Positions 17,098-28,756 of a stretch of DNA of 64,000 nucleotides are shown piece after piece; positions within the stretch are counted from its first letter, which is position 1, and every line of letters starts with the position of its first letter. Location of the stretch: positions 57,696-121,695 of the forward strand of contig NZ_JAFFSU010000025.1 of NCBI RefSeq assembly GCF_017948455.1, in the 5' to 3' direction. The notes under the pieces are model-generated. The model was not told the DNA's origin. It worked only from the letters and a program-made list of their open reading frames with translations, and ran no database searches. The translations under genes and the position numbers were made by a program. The DNA comes from Streptomyces sp. GESEQ-4 (lineage in GTDB: Bacteria > Actinomycetota > Actinomycetes > Streptomycetales > Streptomycetaceae).

Positions 17098-17943
17098 GTG
17101 GTCAGCCAAGAACAGCGGAAGCGTCAGCTCGCGCGGGAGAAGTTCTTGCGCCAGCAGCAGCGGCGCACCGAGGCACGGCGCAAGGCGCGTACGCGCAACG
17201 CCGCGATCGCGTCCACGGTCGGCGTGATCATGATCGCCGGCCTGACGCTGTACACGACCGGGGTCCTCAAGGACGACGACAAGACCAACGCGAGCGCGGA
17301 CGTCACGCCGAGCGCGTCGGCGCCCAGCAAGGCTGAGGACCCGTGCGAGAAGCCGGCCGCGGGCAAGGCCAAGACGGCGACCTGGAAGAAGGAGCCGGCG
17401 ATGACCATCGACGAGTCGGCGAAGTACACGATGAAGCTGGCCACGACCTGCGGTGACATAGACATCGACCTGAAGGCGTCGGCCGCGCCGCACACCGTGA
17501 ATTCCTTCAACTTCCTCGCGGGCAAGGGGTTCTTCGACCACACCAAGTGCCACCGGCTCGTCCCCAGCGGCATCTTCGTGCTGCAGTGCGGCGACCCGAA
17601 GGGCACCGGCATGGGCGGACCCGGCTACACGATCCCGGACGAGAACCTCAAGGACAAGAGCCTCAAGGGCGGGGTGTACCCGGCGGGCACGGTCGCGATG
17701 GCCAACCAGTACAACGCCCAGACGAAGCAAGGGCGCAACTCCGGAGGAAGCCAGTTCTTCCTCGTCTACCAGGACAGTCAGCTGCCGCCCGACTACACAC
17801 CGTTCGGAACGGTGTCCGAAGCGGGCATGAAGGTCCTGAAGAAGATCGCGGACGCTGGAGCGCAGGCCGCGGACCCCGCGACGGGGAACACGGCACCCAA
17901 CGCGACGGTCGTGATCAACAAGGCAACTGTCACGAAATCCTGA
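17098..17943 (+). CDS. Membrane-anchored peptidyl-prolyl cis-trans isomerase (cyclophilin type)
   Basis: Catalyses proline isomerisation, probably outside the membrane. It has 281 residues. A basic N-terminus (QRKRQLAREKFLRQQQRR) leads into one membrane helix at about 37-58, then a Ser/Ala/Lys linker and a cyclophilin domain from about 105. That domain contains FNFLAGKGFFDHTKCHRLVP, GGPGYTIPDEN and GGSQFFLVYQDS. The GTG at 17098 has GAGGAG 6 nt upstream. Two nearby cysteines (CHRLVPSGIFVLQC) could pair. It is divergent from the MBL gene. Confidence 0.9.
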   Translation: MVSQEQRKRQLAREKFLRQQQRRTEARRKARTRNAAIASTVGVIMIAGLTLYTTGVLKDDDKTNASADVTPSASAPSKAEDPCEKPAAGKAKTATWKKEPAMTIDESAKYTMKLATTCGDIDIDLKASAAPHTVNSFNFLAGKGFFDHTKCHRLVPSGIFVLQCGDPKGTGMGGPGYTIPDENLKDKSLKGGVYPAGTVAMANQYNAQTKQGRNSGGSQFFLVYQDSQLPPDYTPFGTVSEAGMKVLKKIADAGAQAADPATGNTAPNATVVINKATVTKS

Positions 17944-17976
17944 CCGTCAACTGCGAAATTTCGGTCGCGCGGGATG

Positions 17977-18006
17977 CGGACAGGCAACCCGCCGGTCGCC
18001 TATGTT
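17977..18006 (+). promoter_or_regulatory. Probable promoter of the DUF349 gene
   Basis: CGGACA (17977-17982), an 18-nt spacer and TATGTT (18001-18006), about 73 nt before the GTG start. Confidence 0.4.
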
Positions 18007-18078
18007 GGCCGTGACGAAACTGTGGACGATGCCCGGGGGTGCGGAAGCCCTACGCAGGCATCATGTGGAGGAGGCGCT

Positions 18079-19308
18079 GTGAGCAGCGACCCGTGGGGCC
18101 GCGTCGACGAGACGGGGACCGTGTACGTGCGTACGGCCGACGGCGAGCAGGTCGTCGGTTCCTGGCAGGCCGGCTCCCCCGAGGAAGCGTTGGCCTACTT
18201 CGAGCGCAAGTACGAGGGCCTGGTTGTCGAGATCGGCCTCCTCGAGAAGCGAGTGAAGACCACCGACCTCTCCGCGAAGGACGCCCAGGTCGCCATCGAC
18301 CACATCCGTGAGCAGGTCGACGCGCATCACGCCGTCGGTGATCTGGACGCGCTGCGCAAGCGGCTGGACAAGCTCGTGGAGACCGTCGAGGCACGCCGCG
18401 AGGAGCGCAAGCAGCAGCGCGCGCGGCAGTCCGACGAGGCCCGCAAGGCCAAGGACGCGCTGGTCACCGAGGCGGAGCAGCTGGCCCAGTCCGACCAGTG
18501 GCGGGCGGCCGGTGAGCGGCTGCGGGCGCTGGTGGACACCTGGAAGGGTCTGCCGCGGCTGGACCGCAAGTCGGACGACGAGCTGTGGCACCGCTTCTCG
18601 CACGCCCGGTCGGCGTTCTCCAAGCGCCGCAAGGCACACTTCGCGTCGCTGGACGCCCAGCGCGAGGAGGCCCGCAAGACCAAGGAGCGGCTGGTCGCCG
18701 AGGCCGAGGCACTGTCGGGCTCGACGGACTGGGGTCCGACGGCCGCGCGTTACCGCGAGCTGATGTCGGAGTGGAAAGCCGCGGGCCGCGCCCAGCGCGA
18801 GCACGAGGACGACTTGTGGAACCGCTTCCGCGGTGCGCAGGACGTGTTCTTCGCCGCCCGCAGCTCGGTCTTCGCCGAGCGGGACGCGGAGCAGTCGGAG
18901 AACCTGAAGCTCAAGGAGGAACTGGCCGAGGAGGCCGAGAAGATCCTCCCGGTCACGGACCTCAAGGCCGCCCGTGCCGCGTTCCGCTCGATCAACGAGC
19001 GCTGGGAGGCCATCGGCCATGTGCCGCGCGACGCGCGTCCGAAGGTCGAGGGCCGGATGCACGCGGTGGAGCGGGCCATCCAGGAGGCCGAGGAGGCCGA
19101 ATGGCGCCGGTCCAACCCGGAGGCACGCGCGCGTGCCGAGGGTCTGACCGGCCAGCTCCAGGCCGCCGTGGAGAAGCTCCAGAAGCAGATCGAGCAGGCG
19201 CGCGCCCAGGGCAACAACTCCAAGGCCGACAAGCTGGAGCGGGAGCTGGAGGGCCGCCAGGCCCTGCTGGACCAGGCGCTGAAGGGTCTGCAGGAGTTCG
19301 GCGGCTGA
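18079..19308 (+). CDS. DUF349 domain-containing coiled-coil protein
   Basis: A 409-residue, highly charged, mostly helical protein. After a short N-terminal part (VSSDPWGRVDETGTVYVRT) come DUF349 repeats recognisable as W-[RK]-x4-L...LW-RF-x-A segments, e.g. TWKGLPRLDRKSDDELWHRF and EWKAAGRAQREHEDDLWNRF. A coiled coil forms the C-terminus. The function of DUF349 proteins is not established. The GTG at 18079 has GGAGG 6-7 nt upstream. It converges on rel and shares a hairpin terminator with it. Confidence 0.9.
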   Translation: MSSDPWGRVDETGTVYVRTADGEQVVGSWQAGSPEEALAYFERKYEGLVVEIGLLEKRVKTTDLSAKDAQVAIDHIREQVDAHHAVGDLDALRKRLDKLVETVEARREERKQQRARQSDEARKAKDALVTEAEQLAQSDQWRAAGERLRALVDTWKGLPRLDRKSDDELWHRFSHARSAFSKRRKAHFASLDAQREEARKTKERLVAEAEALSGSTDWGPTAARYRELMSEWKAAGRAQREHEDDLWNRFRGAQDVFFAARSSVFAERDAEQSENLKLKEELAEEAEKILPVTDLKAARAAFRSINERWEAIGHVPRDARPKVEGRMHAVERAIQEAEEAEWRRSNPEARARAEGLTGQLQAAVEKLQKQIEQARAQGNNSKADKLERELEGRQALLDQALKGLQEFGG

Positions 19309-19337
19309 CACACCTCAGGTACACACACCTCAGGTAC
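19308..19337. repeat. Two exact tandem 15-bp repeats
   Basis: ACACACCTCAGGTAC occurs twice head to tail, starting on the last base of the DUF349 stop codon and ending just before the terminator hairpin. Confidence 0.9.
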
Positions 19338-19341
19338 ATGG

Positions 19342-19371
19342 AAAGGGGCTCCCCGAGGGGGAGCCCCTTTT
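19342..19371. terminator. Bidirectional hairpin terminator
   Basis: AAAGGGGCTCCCC and GGGGAGCCCCTTTT around a 3-nt GAG loop. A-rich and T-rich flanks give a U-tract on either strand, between the convergent DUF349 (+) and rel (-) genes. Confidence 0.9.
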
Positions 19372-19387
19372 CGTGCTCGTACGGCGG

Positions 19388-21928
<2,541 letters not shown>

Positions 21929-22110
21929 GAGGGCTCCTCGTGCGCGATCCGGGTCCCCCGGTCAGGCTCCGGAGATCCCATGGTAGCGATCCTCAGCGGC
22001 GGGATCGCCTTTCGGCCGATGTGAGGACCGTCTATCGGGGGCTGCGGTGAGTGATTTCGGGGCCTGTGCGGGGGTGGCAGGTGGATTGCCGACTGCCGGT
22101 CCGTTGTGGT

Positions 22111-22146
22111 TGATCGCGCAGTTCCCCGCGCCCCTAACGGGGCGCG
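22111..22146. repeat. Dispersed GTTCCCCGCGCCCCT element, copy 1
   Basis: TGATCGCGCAGTTCCCCGCGCCCCTAACGGGGCGCG, including a GCGCCCC/GGGGCGC hairpin. Related copies lie at 44132-44164 and, inverted, at 53418-53441. Confidence 0.75.
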
Positions 22147-22184
22147 AAACGGCCGGCCCGGATGTAACCGGGCCGGCCGTTTTT
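22147..22184 (-). terminator. apt: Hairpin terminator after apt
   Basis: AACGGCCGGCCCGG and CCGGGCCGGCCGTT around an ATGTAA loop, about 25 nt beyond the apt stop. A T-run follows on the plus strand. Confidence 0.85.
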
Positions 22185-22209
22185 GTAGGGCATGGATCTG
22201 CTGTCAGTC

Positions 22210-22758
22210 TCAGACCACCAGGAGCGCTTCCAGCGGGGCGCCCTCCAAGGCCGGTTCCAGGCGGGCTCGGCCGCCCAGGAAGCCGAGTTCCATGAGGACC
22301 GCGACGCCCGCGACCTCGGCGCCCGCGTGGCGGATCAGCTTCAGGGAGGCCTCGGCGGTGCCGCCGGTGGCGAGGACGTCGTCGACGATCAGCACGCGGT
22401 CGTCGGCGGCCAGGTCCTCGGCGTGGACCTCGATCTCGGCCGAGCCGTACTCCAGGTCGTACGCCTGGCTGAGAGTGGCTCCGGGGAGCTTGCCCGCCTT
22501 GCGTACGGGGATGAAGCCGAGGCCGGCACGGACGGCGACCGGGGCGCCGAGGATGAAGCCGCGGGCCTCCAGTCCGACGACCTTCGTCGCGTTCGTCCGC
22601 TCGGCGACCTGGGCGAGGGCGTCGGTGAGGGCGGTGAACGCCGCCGGGTCCGCCAGGAGCGGGGTGATGTCCTTGAACATCACACCCGGCTCCGGGTAGT
22701 CGGCCACGTCACGGATGCGGCTGAGCAGCAGCGCGCTGATGTCGGTGAGCTCGGTCAT
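22210..22758 (-). CDS. apt: Adenine phosphoribosyltransferase
   Basis: Salvages adenine to AMP with PRPP. It has 182 residues. FKDITPLL is at 28-35, and the PRPP-binding motif VLIVDDVLATGGTA is at 122-135. The ATG at 22758 overlaps the secF stop (ATGA), so it is the tail of the yajC-secD-secF-apt unit. An upstream open frame that runs through secF is not used. The apt-rel neighbourhood after secDF is typical of actinobacteria. Confidence 0.95.
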   Translation of the reverse strand: MTELTDISALLLSRIRDVADYPEPGVMFKDITPLLADPAAFTALTDALAQVAERTNATKVVGLEARGFILGAPVAVRAGLGFIPVRKAGKLPGATLSQAYDLEYGSAEIEVHAEDLAADDRVLIVDDVLATGGTAEASLKLIRHAGAEVAGVAVLMELGFLGGRARLEPALEGAPLEALLVV

Positions 22759-23885
22759 CGGCGCTTCCCCGACGGTCGGCCCCGGCCGCGGCCGCGGGAG
22801 GCGGGCTGGCTGCGGACCGCCTGGCCCTGCGGGCCGACGACCGCGGGAGCGGCATCCGCGGGCTCGACGCCGAGCGGCTCCTCGACGGCCTGGTCCTCCG
22901 CGGCCTCGCCCTGTGCGCCTGCCTGCGCCCGCTTGGCGAGGACGCGCTTCCTGAGCGCCTTCATCTGCGGCTCGCGCTCCTTGAGGTCGGCGACGAGCGG
23001 GGTGGCGATGAAGATCGAGGAGTACGCACCGGCCGCGAGGCCGACGAACAGCGACAGCGAGATGTCGTTCAGCATGCCGGCGCCGAGGAAACCGCCGCCG
23101 ATGAACAGCAGGCCGGCGACCGGGAGCAGCGCGACCACCGTGGTGTTGATGGAACGCATCAGGGTGCTGTTGATGGAGTTGTTGGCGACGTCGCTGTACG
23201 TCAGGCGGGTCTGTTTGGTGATGTCCTTCGCCTGCTCCTTGAGGCTGTCGAAGACGACGACAGTGTCGTAGAGCGAGTAACCGAGGATGGTCAGCAGACC
23301 GATCACCGTGCCCGGTGTCACCTCGAAGCCGACGAGGGCGTAGATGCCGACGGTGATGGTGATGTCGTGGATCAGGGCGACCAATGCGGCCGCGGCCATG
23401 CGCCATTCGAACGCGATCGCCAGATAGATCACGACGAGCACCATGAAGATCGCCAGACCCTGCCAGGCCTTGTTGGCGATCTGTTCACCCCAACTGGGGC
23501 CGACGAGCTCGGCGTTGATCTTCTCCGAGTCGACGCTCAGGTCCTTGGAGAGATCGGCCTTGATCTGGTCGGCCTTGGCGGTGTCGATACCGGCGATCTG
23601 GATGCGCAGGCCGCCGCTGCCGAGCTCCTGGACGATCGCGTCGTGGCCGGACGCGGTTTCCGCGTACTCCTCGGCCTGGGAGACCGAGACGCTGGACTTC
23701 GGGGTGGTGAAGACCGCGCCGCCCTGGAACTCGATGCCCATGTTCAGGCCGCGCACCGCCAGGCCGGCGATGGCCACGATGGTGATCAGGATCGAGACGC
23801 CGTACCAGATCTTGCGGTTGCGGACGAAGTCGTAGCCGACCTCGCCACGGTGCAGTCGGGCGCCGAGGTTGCCGAGCTTCGACAT
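22755..23885 (-). CDS. secF: Protein translocase subunit SecF
   Basis: With SecD, uses the proton gradient to help pull proteins through SecYEG. It has 376 residues: a first helix near 30-50, the extracellular domain, then five clustered helices with YLAIAFEWRMAAAALVALIHD and GYSLYDTVVVFD, hallmarks of the SecF membrane core. The C-terminus is a long Ala/Gln/Arg-rich cytosolic tail. The start is 1 base after the secD stop, and the stop overlaps the apt start. Confidence 0.95.
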   Translation of the reverse strand: MSKLGNLGARLHRGEVGYDFVRNRKIWYGVSILITIVAIAGLAVRGLNMGIEFQGGAVFTTPKSSVSVSQAEEYAETASGHDAIVQELGSGGLRIQIAGIDTAKADQIKADLSKDLSVDSEKINAELVGPSWGEQIANKAWQGLAIFMVLVVIYLAIAFEWRMAAAALVALIHDITITVGIYALVGFEVTPGTVIGLLTILGYSLYDTVVVFDSLKEQAKDITKQTRLTYSDVANNSINSTLMRSINTTVVALLPVAGLLFIGGGFLGAGMLNDISLSLFVGLAAGAYSSIFIATPLVADLKEREPQMKALRKRVLAKRAQAGAQGEAAEDQAVEEPLGVEPADAAPAVVGPQGQAVRSQPASRGRGRGRPSGKRR

Positions 23886-23886
23886 C

Positions 23887-25650
23887 TCACGCCTCCTTCG
23901 GGTCGACAGGGCCGGCGGTGGGGCGGACGGGACGGCGGGTACGGCGCAGCGGAGGTTTGGCTCCCAGGCCCTTCGGGTCGAGGCCGGACCACTTGTGGCC
24001 GTTCGCGAAGAACTTCTTGCGGGCGAGGATCGTCATCAGCGGCTTGGTGAAGAAGAAGACGACGACCACGTCGAGCACGGTCGTCAGACCGAGGGTGAAC
24101 GCGAAGCCCTGGACCTTGCCGACGGTGACGATGAACAGGACCGCGGCGGCGAGGAACGACACGAAGTCGGAGACCAGGATGGTGCGCCGGGCGCGCGGCC
24201 AGCCCCGCTCCACGGCGGGGCGCAGCGTGCGGCCCTCGCGGATCTCGTCCCGGATCCGTTCGAAGAACACGATGAACGAGTCCGCTGTGATGCCGATCGC
24301 GACGATGGCACCGCACACGGCCGGCAGGTTCAGCGCGAAGCCGATGGTCGGGCCGAGCAGCGACATGATCACGTAGGTGAGGATCGCGGAGACCAGCAGC
24401 GAGGGGATGGCGATGATCGACAGGCCGCGGTAGAAGGCCAACAGGTAGATGATGACCAGGGCGAGACCGATCGCGCCCGCGATCAGGCCGGCCTGCAGCT
24501 GCTCACCGCCGAGGGCCGCGGTCACCGTGGTGACGCTGTCCTCCTTGAAGGTCAGCGGCAGGGCGCCGTACGACAGCATGTTGGAGAGGCTCTGGGCCGA
24601 CTCCTGGTTGAAGTTGCCGGAGATCTCGGCGTTGCCGCCGGTCAGCGCCTGGCGGACGTACGGGTCGGAGACGACCTCGCCGTCTAGGACGATGGCGAAC
24701 TGGTTCTGCGGGGACTGGTTCTGGGCCAGCTTGCCGGTGATCGCGGCGAACTTCTTGGTGCCGGCGGACGTGAAGTCCATCGTGACGGTCCAGCCCGCGC
24801 CGGTCTGGGTGTTGAAGACGGCCTGGGCCTTGTCGACGTCGGTGCCGTCGACCTCGGCGGGGCCGAGGATGTACTTCTGCCACTGACCCTGCGCGTTCTG
24901 GCCGCAGGCGACCGTCGGCGCGGTGGGCTTGGAGCCCTCGCCGGCCGTGGCGCGGACCGCCTTCTTGGTGCAGTCGAGCGCGGCGTACTGCGCCTGGAGC
25001 TTGCTGGTGGCGTCGTCCGGGGCGCTGCCGCTCGGAGAGGGGGAGGCGCTGGCGGAGGGCGAGGCGGAGCCGCTCGGGGTGGCGTCGGCCTTGAGCGCGT
25101 CGGTGACCGCGCGTCCCTGCGTGGTGGGCGTCGCCGAGGGGGTGCCGGACGGGGACGAGGACGAGGTCGCCTTGTCCTTGTCGGCGTCGCCCGAGGCGCT
25201 GCTGGAGGCGCTGGGCGACGGGGTGGCCCCGGCTCCGGCGCCGGCGACCTCGGTGGTGAGGACGGGACGGAAGTAGAGCTTGGCGGTGGTGCCGACCTGC
25301 TTCCGGGCCTCCTCGGAGTTCGTGCCCTTGGGGATGTTGACGATGATGTTGCGATCGCCCTGGGTCTGGACCTCCGCCTCGGAGACACCGAGACCGTTGA
25401 CACGGCGGTTCATGATGTCGACCGCGGTGTCCATGTTCTTCTTGTTGATCGCGGACTGGTCACCGTCCTCGGGCTCCGCGCGGAGCGTGATGCTCGTACC
25501 GCCCGCCAGGTCGATGCCGAGACGCGGAGTGGTGTGTCCGGAGGCGAACATTCCCCCGGTGAGCGCCACGATGGCGATCAGGATCAGGACCAGCGAGCGC
25601 CCTGGCTTGCTCTGGGCGCTCGCGCTCCGGCCCTTCTTAGGTGCTGCCAC
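23887..25650 (-). CDS. secD: Protein translocase subunit SecD
   Basis: Partner of SecF in the translocase. From the GTG at 25650 it has 587 residues. A basic N-terminus and helix 1 (about 20-37) lead to the first extracellular domain with LGIDLAGGTSI (44-54). Residues 137-213 are an unusual Ser/Pro/Ala/Gly-rich low-complexity insert. The second domain and the five-helix bundle follow. The membrane core (ADSFIVFFERIRDEIREG) is the diagnostic SecD stretch. An ATG 40 codons upstream would add Pro/Arg-rich sequence, so I rejected it. Confidence 0.94.
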   Translation of the reverse strand: MAAPKKGRSASAQSKPGRSLVLILIAIVALTGGMFASGHTTPRLGIDLAGGTSITLRAEPEDGDQSAINKKNMDTAVDIMNRRVNGLGVSEAEVQTQGDRNIIVNIPKGTNSEEARKQVGTTAKLYFRPVLTTEVAGAGAGATPSPSASSSASGDADKDKATSSSSPSGTPSATPTTQGRAVTDALKADATPSGSASPSASASPSPSGSAPDDATSKLQAQYAALDCTKKAVRATAGEGSKPTAPTVACGQNAQGQWQKYILGPAEVDGTDVDKAQAVFNTQTGAGWTVTMDFTSAGTKKFAAITGKLAQNQSPQNQFAIVLDGEVVSDPYVRQALTGGNAEISGNFNQESAQSLSNMLSYGALPLTFKEDSVTTVTAALGGEQLQAGLIAGAIGLALVIIYLLAFYRGLSIIAIPSLLVSAILTYVIMSLLGPTIGFALNLPAVCGAIVAIGITADSFIVFFERIRDEIREGRTLRPAVERGWPRARRTILVSDFVSFLAAAVLFIVTVGKVQGFAFTLGLTTVLDVVVVFFFTKPLMTILARKKFFANGHKWSGLDPKGLGAKPPLRRTRRPVRPTAGPVDPKEA

Positions 25651-25782
25651 CTTCTCGTACTCCCTCTCGGGCCGCCTCGCGCCCGTGCGGCGGGCGGGCG
25701 GCCATGACATGGTGTCGGGATCCCCGTCGAGCTTCGCATGTCCCGGGGCGCGCGGGAGCGGCCCGCGCACCCGGGTGCATGA

Positions 25783-26271
25783 CTACTTCGCGTCGGAGTC
25801 GCCGTCGGTCTTCTTCGGCTCGTCGTCAGCCTTCGCCTCGGCGGCCGCGGGCTCGTCGGCCGGCTCCTCGTCGGCGTCCTTCTTGCCCAGGTCGACCGGC
25901 GTGTCGTCGGAGGCGGCGGTCTCACCGGACTCCGACTCGGTGAGGGAGGAGGCGTCGTCCGGGACGACGTCGCTCTTCAGGTCGTGCTCGACGCCGTGGA
26001 CGATGCGGTTGTACTCGTCGTCGGTCAGGACGGCACCGATCGCGTTCTTGGCGAAGAGGAGGTCGACACCCGGGCCTGCGTCGAGGAGGACCGTGTCCTC
26101 GTTGACCTCTTTGACCGTGGCATACATGCCCCCGATCGTGCGGACGCCGCTGCCGGGCTGCATTTCGTTCCGCATGTTCGCGGCCTGCTGCTGCTTCTTC
26201 TTGGCCGAGCGGGTCATCAGGAACATGGCCCCGATGAGCACGATGAACGGGAGGAGGGTCACGAGACTCAC
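25783..26271 (-). CDS. yajC: Preprotein translocase subunit YajC
   Basis: Small accessory of the SecDF complex. It has 162 residues. One N-terminal helix (about 2-20) is followed by RSAKKKQQQAANMRNEMQPGSGVRTIGG, the family hallmark, then VLLDAGPGVDLLFAKNAI. A long acidic C-terminal tail is rich in Asp, Glu and Ala. The GTG start at 26271 has GAAGGAAG upstream at a rather long distance. It is the first gene of yajC-secD-secF-apt and follows ruvB on the same strand after a 175-base gap. Confidence 0.93.
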   Translation of the reverse strand: MSLVTLLPFIVLIGAMFLMTRSAKKKQQQAANMRNEMQPGSGVRTIGGMYATVKEVNEDTVLLDAGPGVDLLFAKNAIGAVLTDDEYNRIVHGVEHDLKSDVVPDDASSLTESESGETAASDDTPVDLGKKDADEEPADEPAAAEAKADDEPKKTDGDSDAK

Positions 26272-26446
26272 GGGTCGGTACTTCCTTCACGCGACCGCGA
26301 TGGTGAGCGGCCTGATGGTTGGGGGTATGTGTGCCGCCGACAAAGGCGGCATCGGCGGAGTCTAAGCGAGTCCGCGCGCAAGGAACAACGCTCAGCATGG
26401 CACCGGGGTTCCTGGTCCGGCCAATGCCCTCGCCGTCGGGCCTCCG

Positions 26447-27517
26447 TCACGTCCCGAACAGGTCCTGTTGTCCGTTTCCGGCACCGGACGAGCGGGGCGG
26501 GGTGAGGCCGAGATGTGCCCATGCGGCAGGCGTGGCCACCCGGCCGCGCGGGGTGCGGGCCAGCAGCCCCTCCCGTACGAGGAACGGCTCGGCGACCTCT
26601 TCCACGGTCTCGCGCTCCTCCCCCACCGCGACGGCGAGCGTCGACAGTCCGACCGGGCCGCCGCCGAAGAGCTTGAGCAGGGCTTCGAGGACGCCCCGGT
26701 CGAGCCGGTCGAGCCCGCGGGCGTCGACTTCGTACACCTTCAGTGCCGCGGACGCGATGTCGCGCGTGATGATCCCGTCGGCCTTGACCTGCGCGTAGTC
26801 GCGGACGCGGCGCAGCAGGCGGTTGGCGATACGGGGTGTGCCGCGGGAGCGGCCGGCGATCTCGGCGGCGCCGTCGGCCCCGATCTCGACGTCGAGGAGG
26901 TGCGCGGAGCGGTGGATGACGCGCTCCAGTTCGGCAGGCTCGTAGAACTCCATGTGCGCGGTGAAGCCGAAGCGGTCGCGCAGCGGGGGCGGCAGCAGGC
27001 CCGCGCGCGTGGTGGCGCCGACCAGGGTGAAGGGGGGCAGTTCGAGCGGGATGGCGGTGGCGCCCGGGCCCTTGCCGACGATGACGTCGACGCGGTAGTC
27101 CTCCATCGCCATGTAGAGCATCTCCTCGGCGGGCCGGGACATGCGGTGGATCTCGTCGAGGAAGAGGACCTCGCCCTCCTGGAGCGAGGACAGGATCGCG
27201 GCGAGGTCGCCGGCGTGCTGGATGGCGGGGCCGCTGGTGATGCGGATCGGGGCGCCCATCTCGGCCGCGATGATCATCGAGAGGGTGGTCTTGCCGAGGC
27301 CGGGGGCGCCGGAGAGCAGCACATGGTCGGCGGTGGCGCCACGCGCGCGTGCGGCCCGCAGGACGAGGTCGAGTTGCTCGCGGACCTTCTCCTGGCCGAT
27401 GAACTCGTCCAGATCCTTGGGGCGCAGGGCGGCCTCGACGGCCTGGTCCTCACGGTCGGCGACCGACCCCACCAGCCGCTCGGCGGCGGGGGTGTCGGTC
27501 GGGTCGTCCCAGTTCAT
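26447..27517 (-). CDS. ruvB: Holliday junction branch migration helicase RuvB
   Basis: Hexameric AAA+ motor that drives branch migration with RuvA. It has 356 residues. Walker A GAPGLGKT is at 70-77 and Walker B FLDEIHR at 119-125. Sensor 1 (LVGATTRAGLL) and the C-terminal winged-helix domain (FLVREGLLARTPRGR) are present. The ATG at 27517 lies 23 nt after the ruvA stop. It completes the ruvC-ruvA-ruvB operon. Confidence 0.97.
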   Translation of the reverse strand: MNWDDPTDTPAAERLVGSVADREDQAVEAALRPKDLDEFIGQEKVREQLDLVLRAARARGATADHVLLSGAPGLGKTTLSMIIAAEMGAPIRITSGPAIQHAGDLAAILSSLQEGEVLFLDEIHRMSRPAEEMLYMAMEDYRVDVIVGKGPGATAIPLELPPFTLVGATTRAGLLPPPLRDRFGFTAHMEFYEPAELERVIHRSAHLLDVEIGADGAAEIAGRSRGTPRIANRLLRRVRDYAQVKADGIITRDIASAALKVYEVDARGLDRLDRGVLEALLKLFGGGPVGLSTLAVAVGEERETVEEVAEPFLVREGLLARTPRGRVATPAAWAHLGLTPPRSSGAGNGQQDLFGT

Positions 27518-27540
27518 TGCGTATGCCTCGGGGTCGGGGG

Positions 27541-28146
27541 TCAGCGGGCGCGGTTGAGGGTCTGGAGAGCGGCCTTCAGCAGCTGGCCCACCGGCGGGGT
27601 GCCCTCTGCCGCCTCGGCCTGCGGGGCCACGGCGGCCACGGCCTCTTCGGCCTCCCGGGTCGCGTAGCCCAGTCCGATCAGCGCGGCGTGCAGTTGGTCT
27701 CGCCAGCCGCTGCTGATCGCTGTACCCATCGCGGGGGCACCGATCGGCTCGCCGAGCCGGTCCTTCAGCTCCAGCAGCAGCTTCTGGGCGCCCTTCTTGC
27801 CGATGCCGGGGACGGCGGTGAGCGCCTTCTCGTCGGCTGTCGTGACGGCTCGGCGCAGGGCGTCCGGGCTGTGTACGGCGAGCATGGCCTGGGCCAGGCG
27901 GGGGCCGACTCCGCTGGCGGTCTGGAGCAGTTCGAAGGTCTGCCGTTCGTCGTCGTCCGTGAAGCCGTACAGGGTGAGCGAGTCCTCTCGGACCACGAGC
28001 GAGGTGTGCAGCTTGGCGGGCTGACCGAGCCGGAGCGTGGACAGGGTGTTCGGCGTGCACTGGACGGCCATGCCGACACCGCCGACCTCGACCACCGCGG
28101 CGTCGGGGGCGAGGGCGGCGACCGTGCCGCTGACGAAGGCGATCAT
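27541..28146 (-). CDS. ruvA: Holliday junction branch migration protein RuvA
   Basis: Tetramer that grips the four-way junction and loads RuvB. It has 201 residues. The N-terminal OB domain (MIAFVSGTVAALAPDAAVVE) is followed by two helix-hairpin-helix motifs (LLQTASGVGPRLAQAML and LTAVPGIGKKGAQKLLLEL) and a C-terminal RuvB-binding domain. The ATG overlaps the ruvC stop (ATGA), so the two are translationally coupled. Confidence 0.96.
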   Translation of the reverse strand: MIAFVSGTVAALAPDAAVVEVGGVGMAVQCTPNTLSTLRLGQPAKLHTSLVVREDSLTLYGFTDDDERQTFELLQTASGVGPRLAQAMLAVHSPDALRRAVTTADEKALTAVPGIGKKGAQKLLLELKDRLGEPIGAPAMGTAISSGWRDQLHAALIGLGYATREAEEAVAAVAPQAEAAEGTPPVGQLLKAALQTLNRAR

Positions 28147-28688
28147 GCCGGGCGACCTTTCGATGCGGTTGTCTTTGCCGCCTGCAGGGCGACGGCCTGC
28201 TGGAGGCGGTTCTGGGCGGGGGCCCGCCAGATGTGGCAGATGGCGAGCGCGAGCGCGTCGGCGGCGTCGGCGGGCTTGGGTGGCGCGTCGAGCCGCAGCA
28301 GTCGGGTGACCATCGCGCCGACCTGCGCCTTGTCCGCGCGTCCGCTGCCGGTGACGGCGGCCTTGACCTCGCTGGGGGTGTGCAGGGCGACGGGGATGCC
28401 GCGGCGGGCGGCGCAGAGCATGGCCACGGCGCTGGCCTGGGCCGTGCCCATCACCGTCCGCACGTTGTGCTGGCTGAACACCCGCTCCACGGCGAGGAAT
28501 TCGGGCCGGTGTTCGTCCAGCCACTGCTCGATGCCCTGCTCGATGGCGACGAGCCGGTGCCCCAGGTCCGCGTCCGCGGGCGTACGGACGACGCCGACGC
28601 CGAGCATGGTGAGCGGCCGGCCCGCGACACCTTCGACCACACCGACACCGCACCGCGTCAGCCCCGGGTCCACCCCCAGCACACGCAC
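28143..28688 (-). CDS. ruvC: Crossover junction endodeoxyribonuclease RuvC
   Basis: Resolves Holliday junctions. It has 181 residues, and all four catalytic acidic residues are visible: D7 (VDPGLTRCG), E68 (LAVERVF), D141 and D144 (DAADALALAICH). It starts at GTG 28688. Upstream, where yebC normally stands, about 70 normal bases are followed by a G/C homopolymer block. The gene is intact, but its upstream context is doubtful. Confidence 0.96.
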   Translation of the reverse strand: MRVLGVDPGLTRCGVGVVEGVAGRPLTMLGVGVVRTPADADLGHRLVAIEQGIEQWLDEHRPEFLAVERVFSQHNVRTVMGTAQASAVAMLCAARRGIPVALHTPSEVKAAVTGSGRADKAQVGAMVTRLLRLDAPPKPADAADALALAICHIWRAPAQNRLQQAVALQAAKTTASKGRPA

Positions 28689-28756
28689 CCCCGCACCATC
28701 CCTTCGATCGCCTGTTTGTGCAGGCTATCGGGTACCACTGACAACAACGGCGGGCC

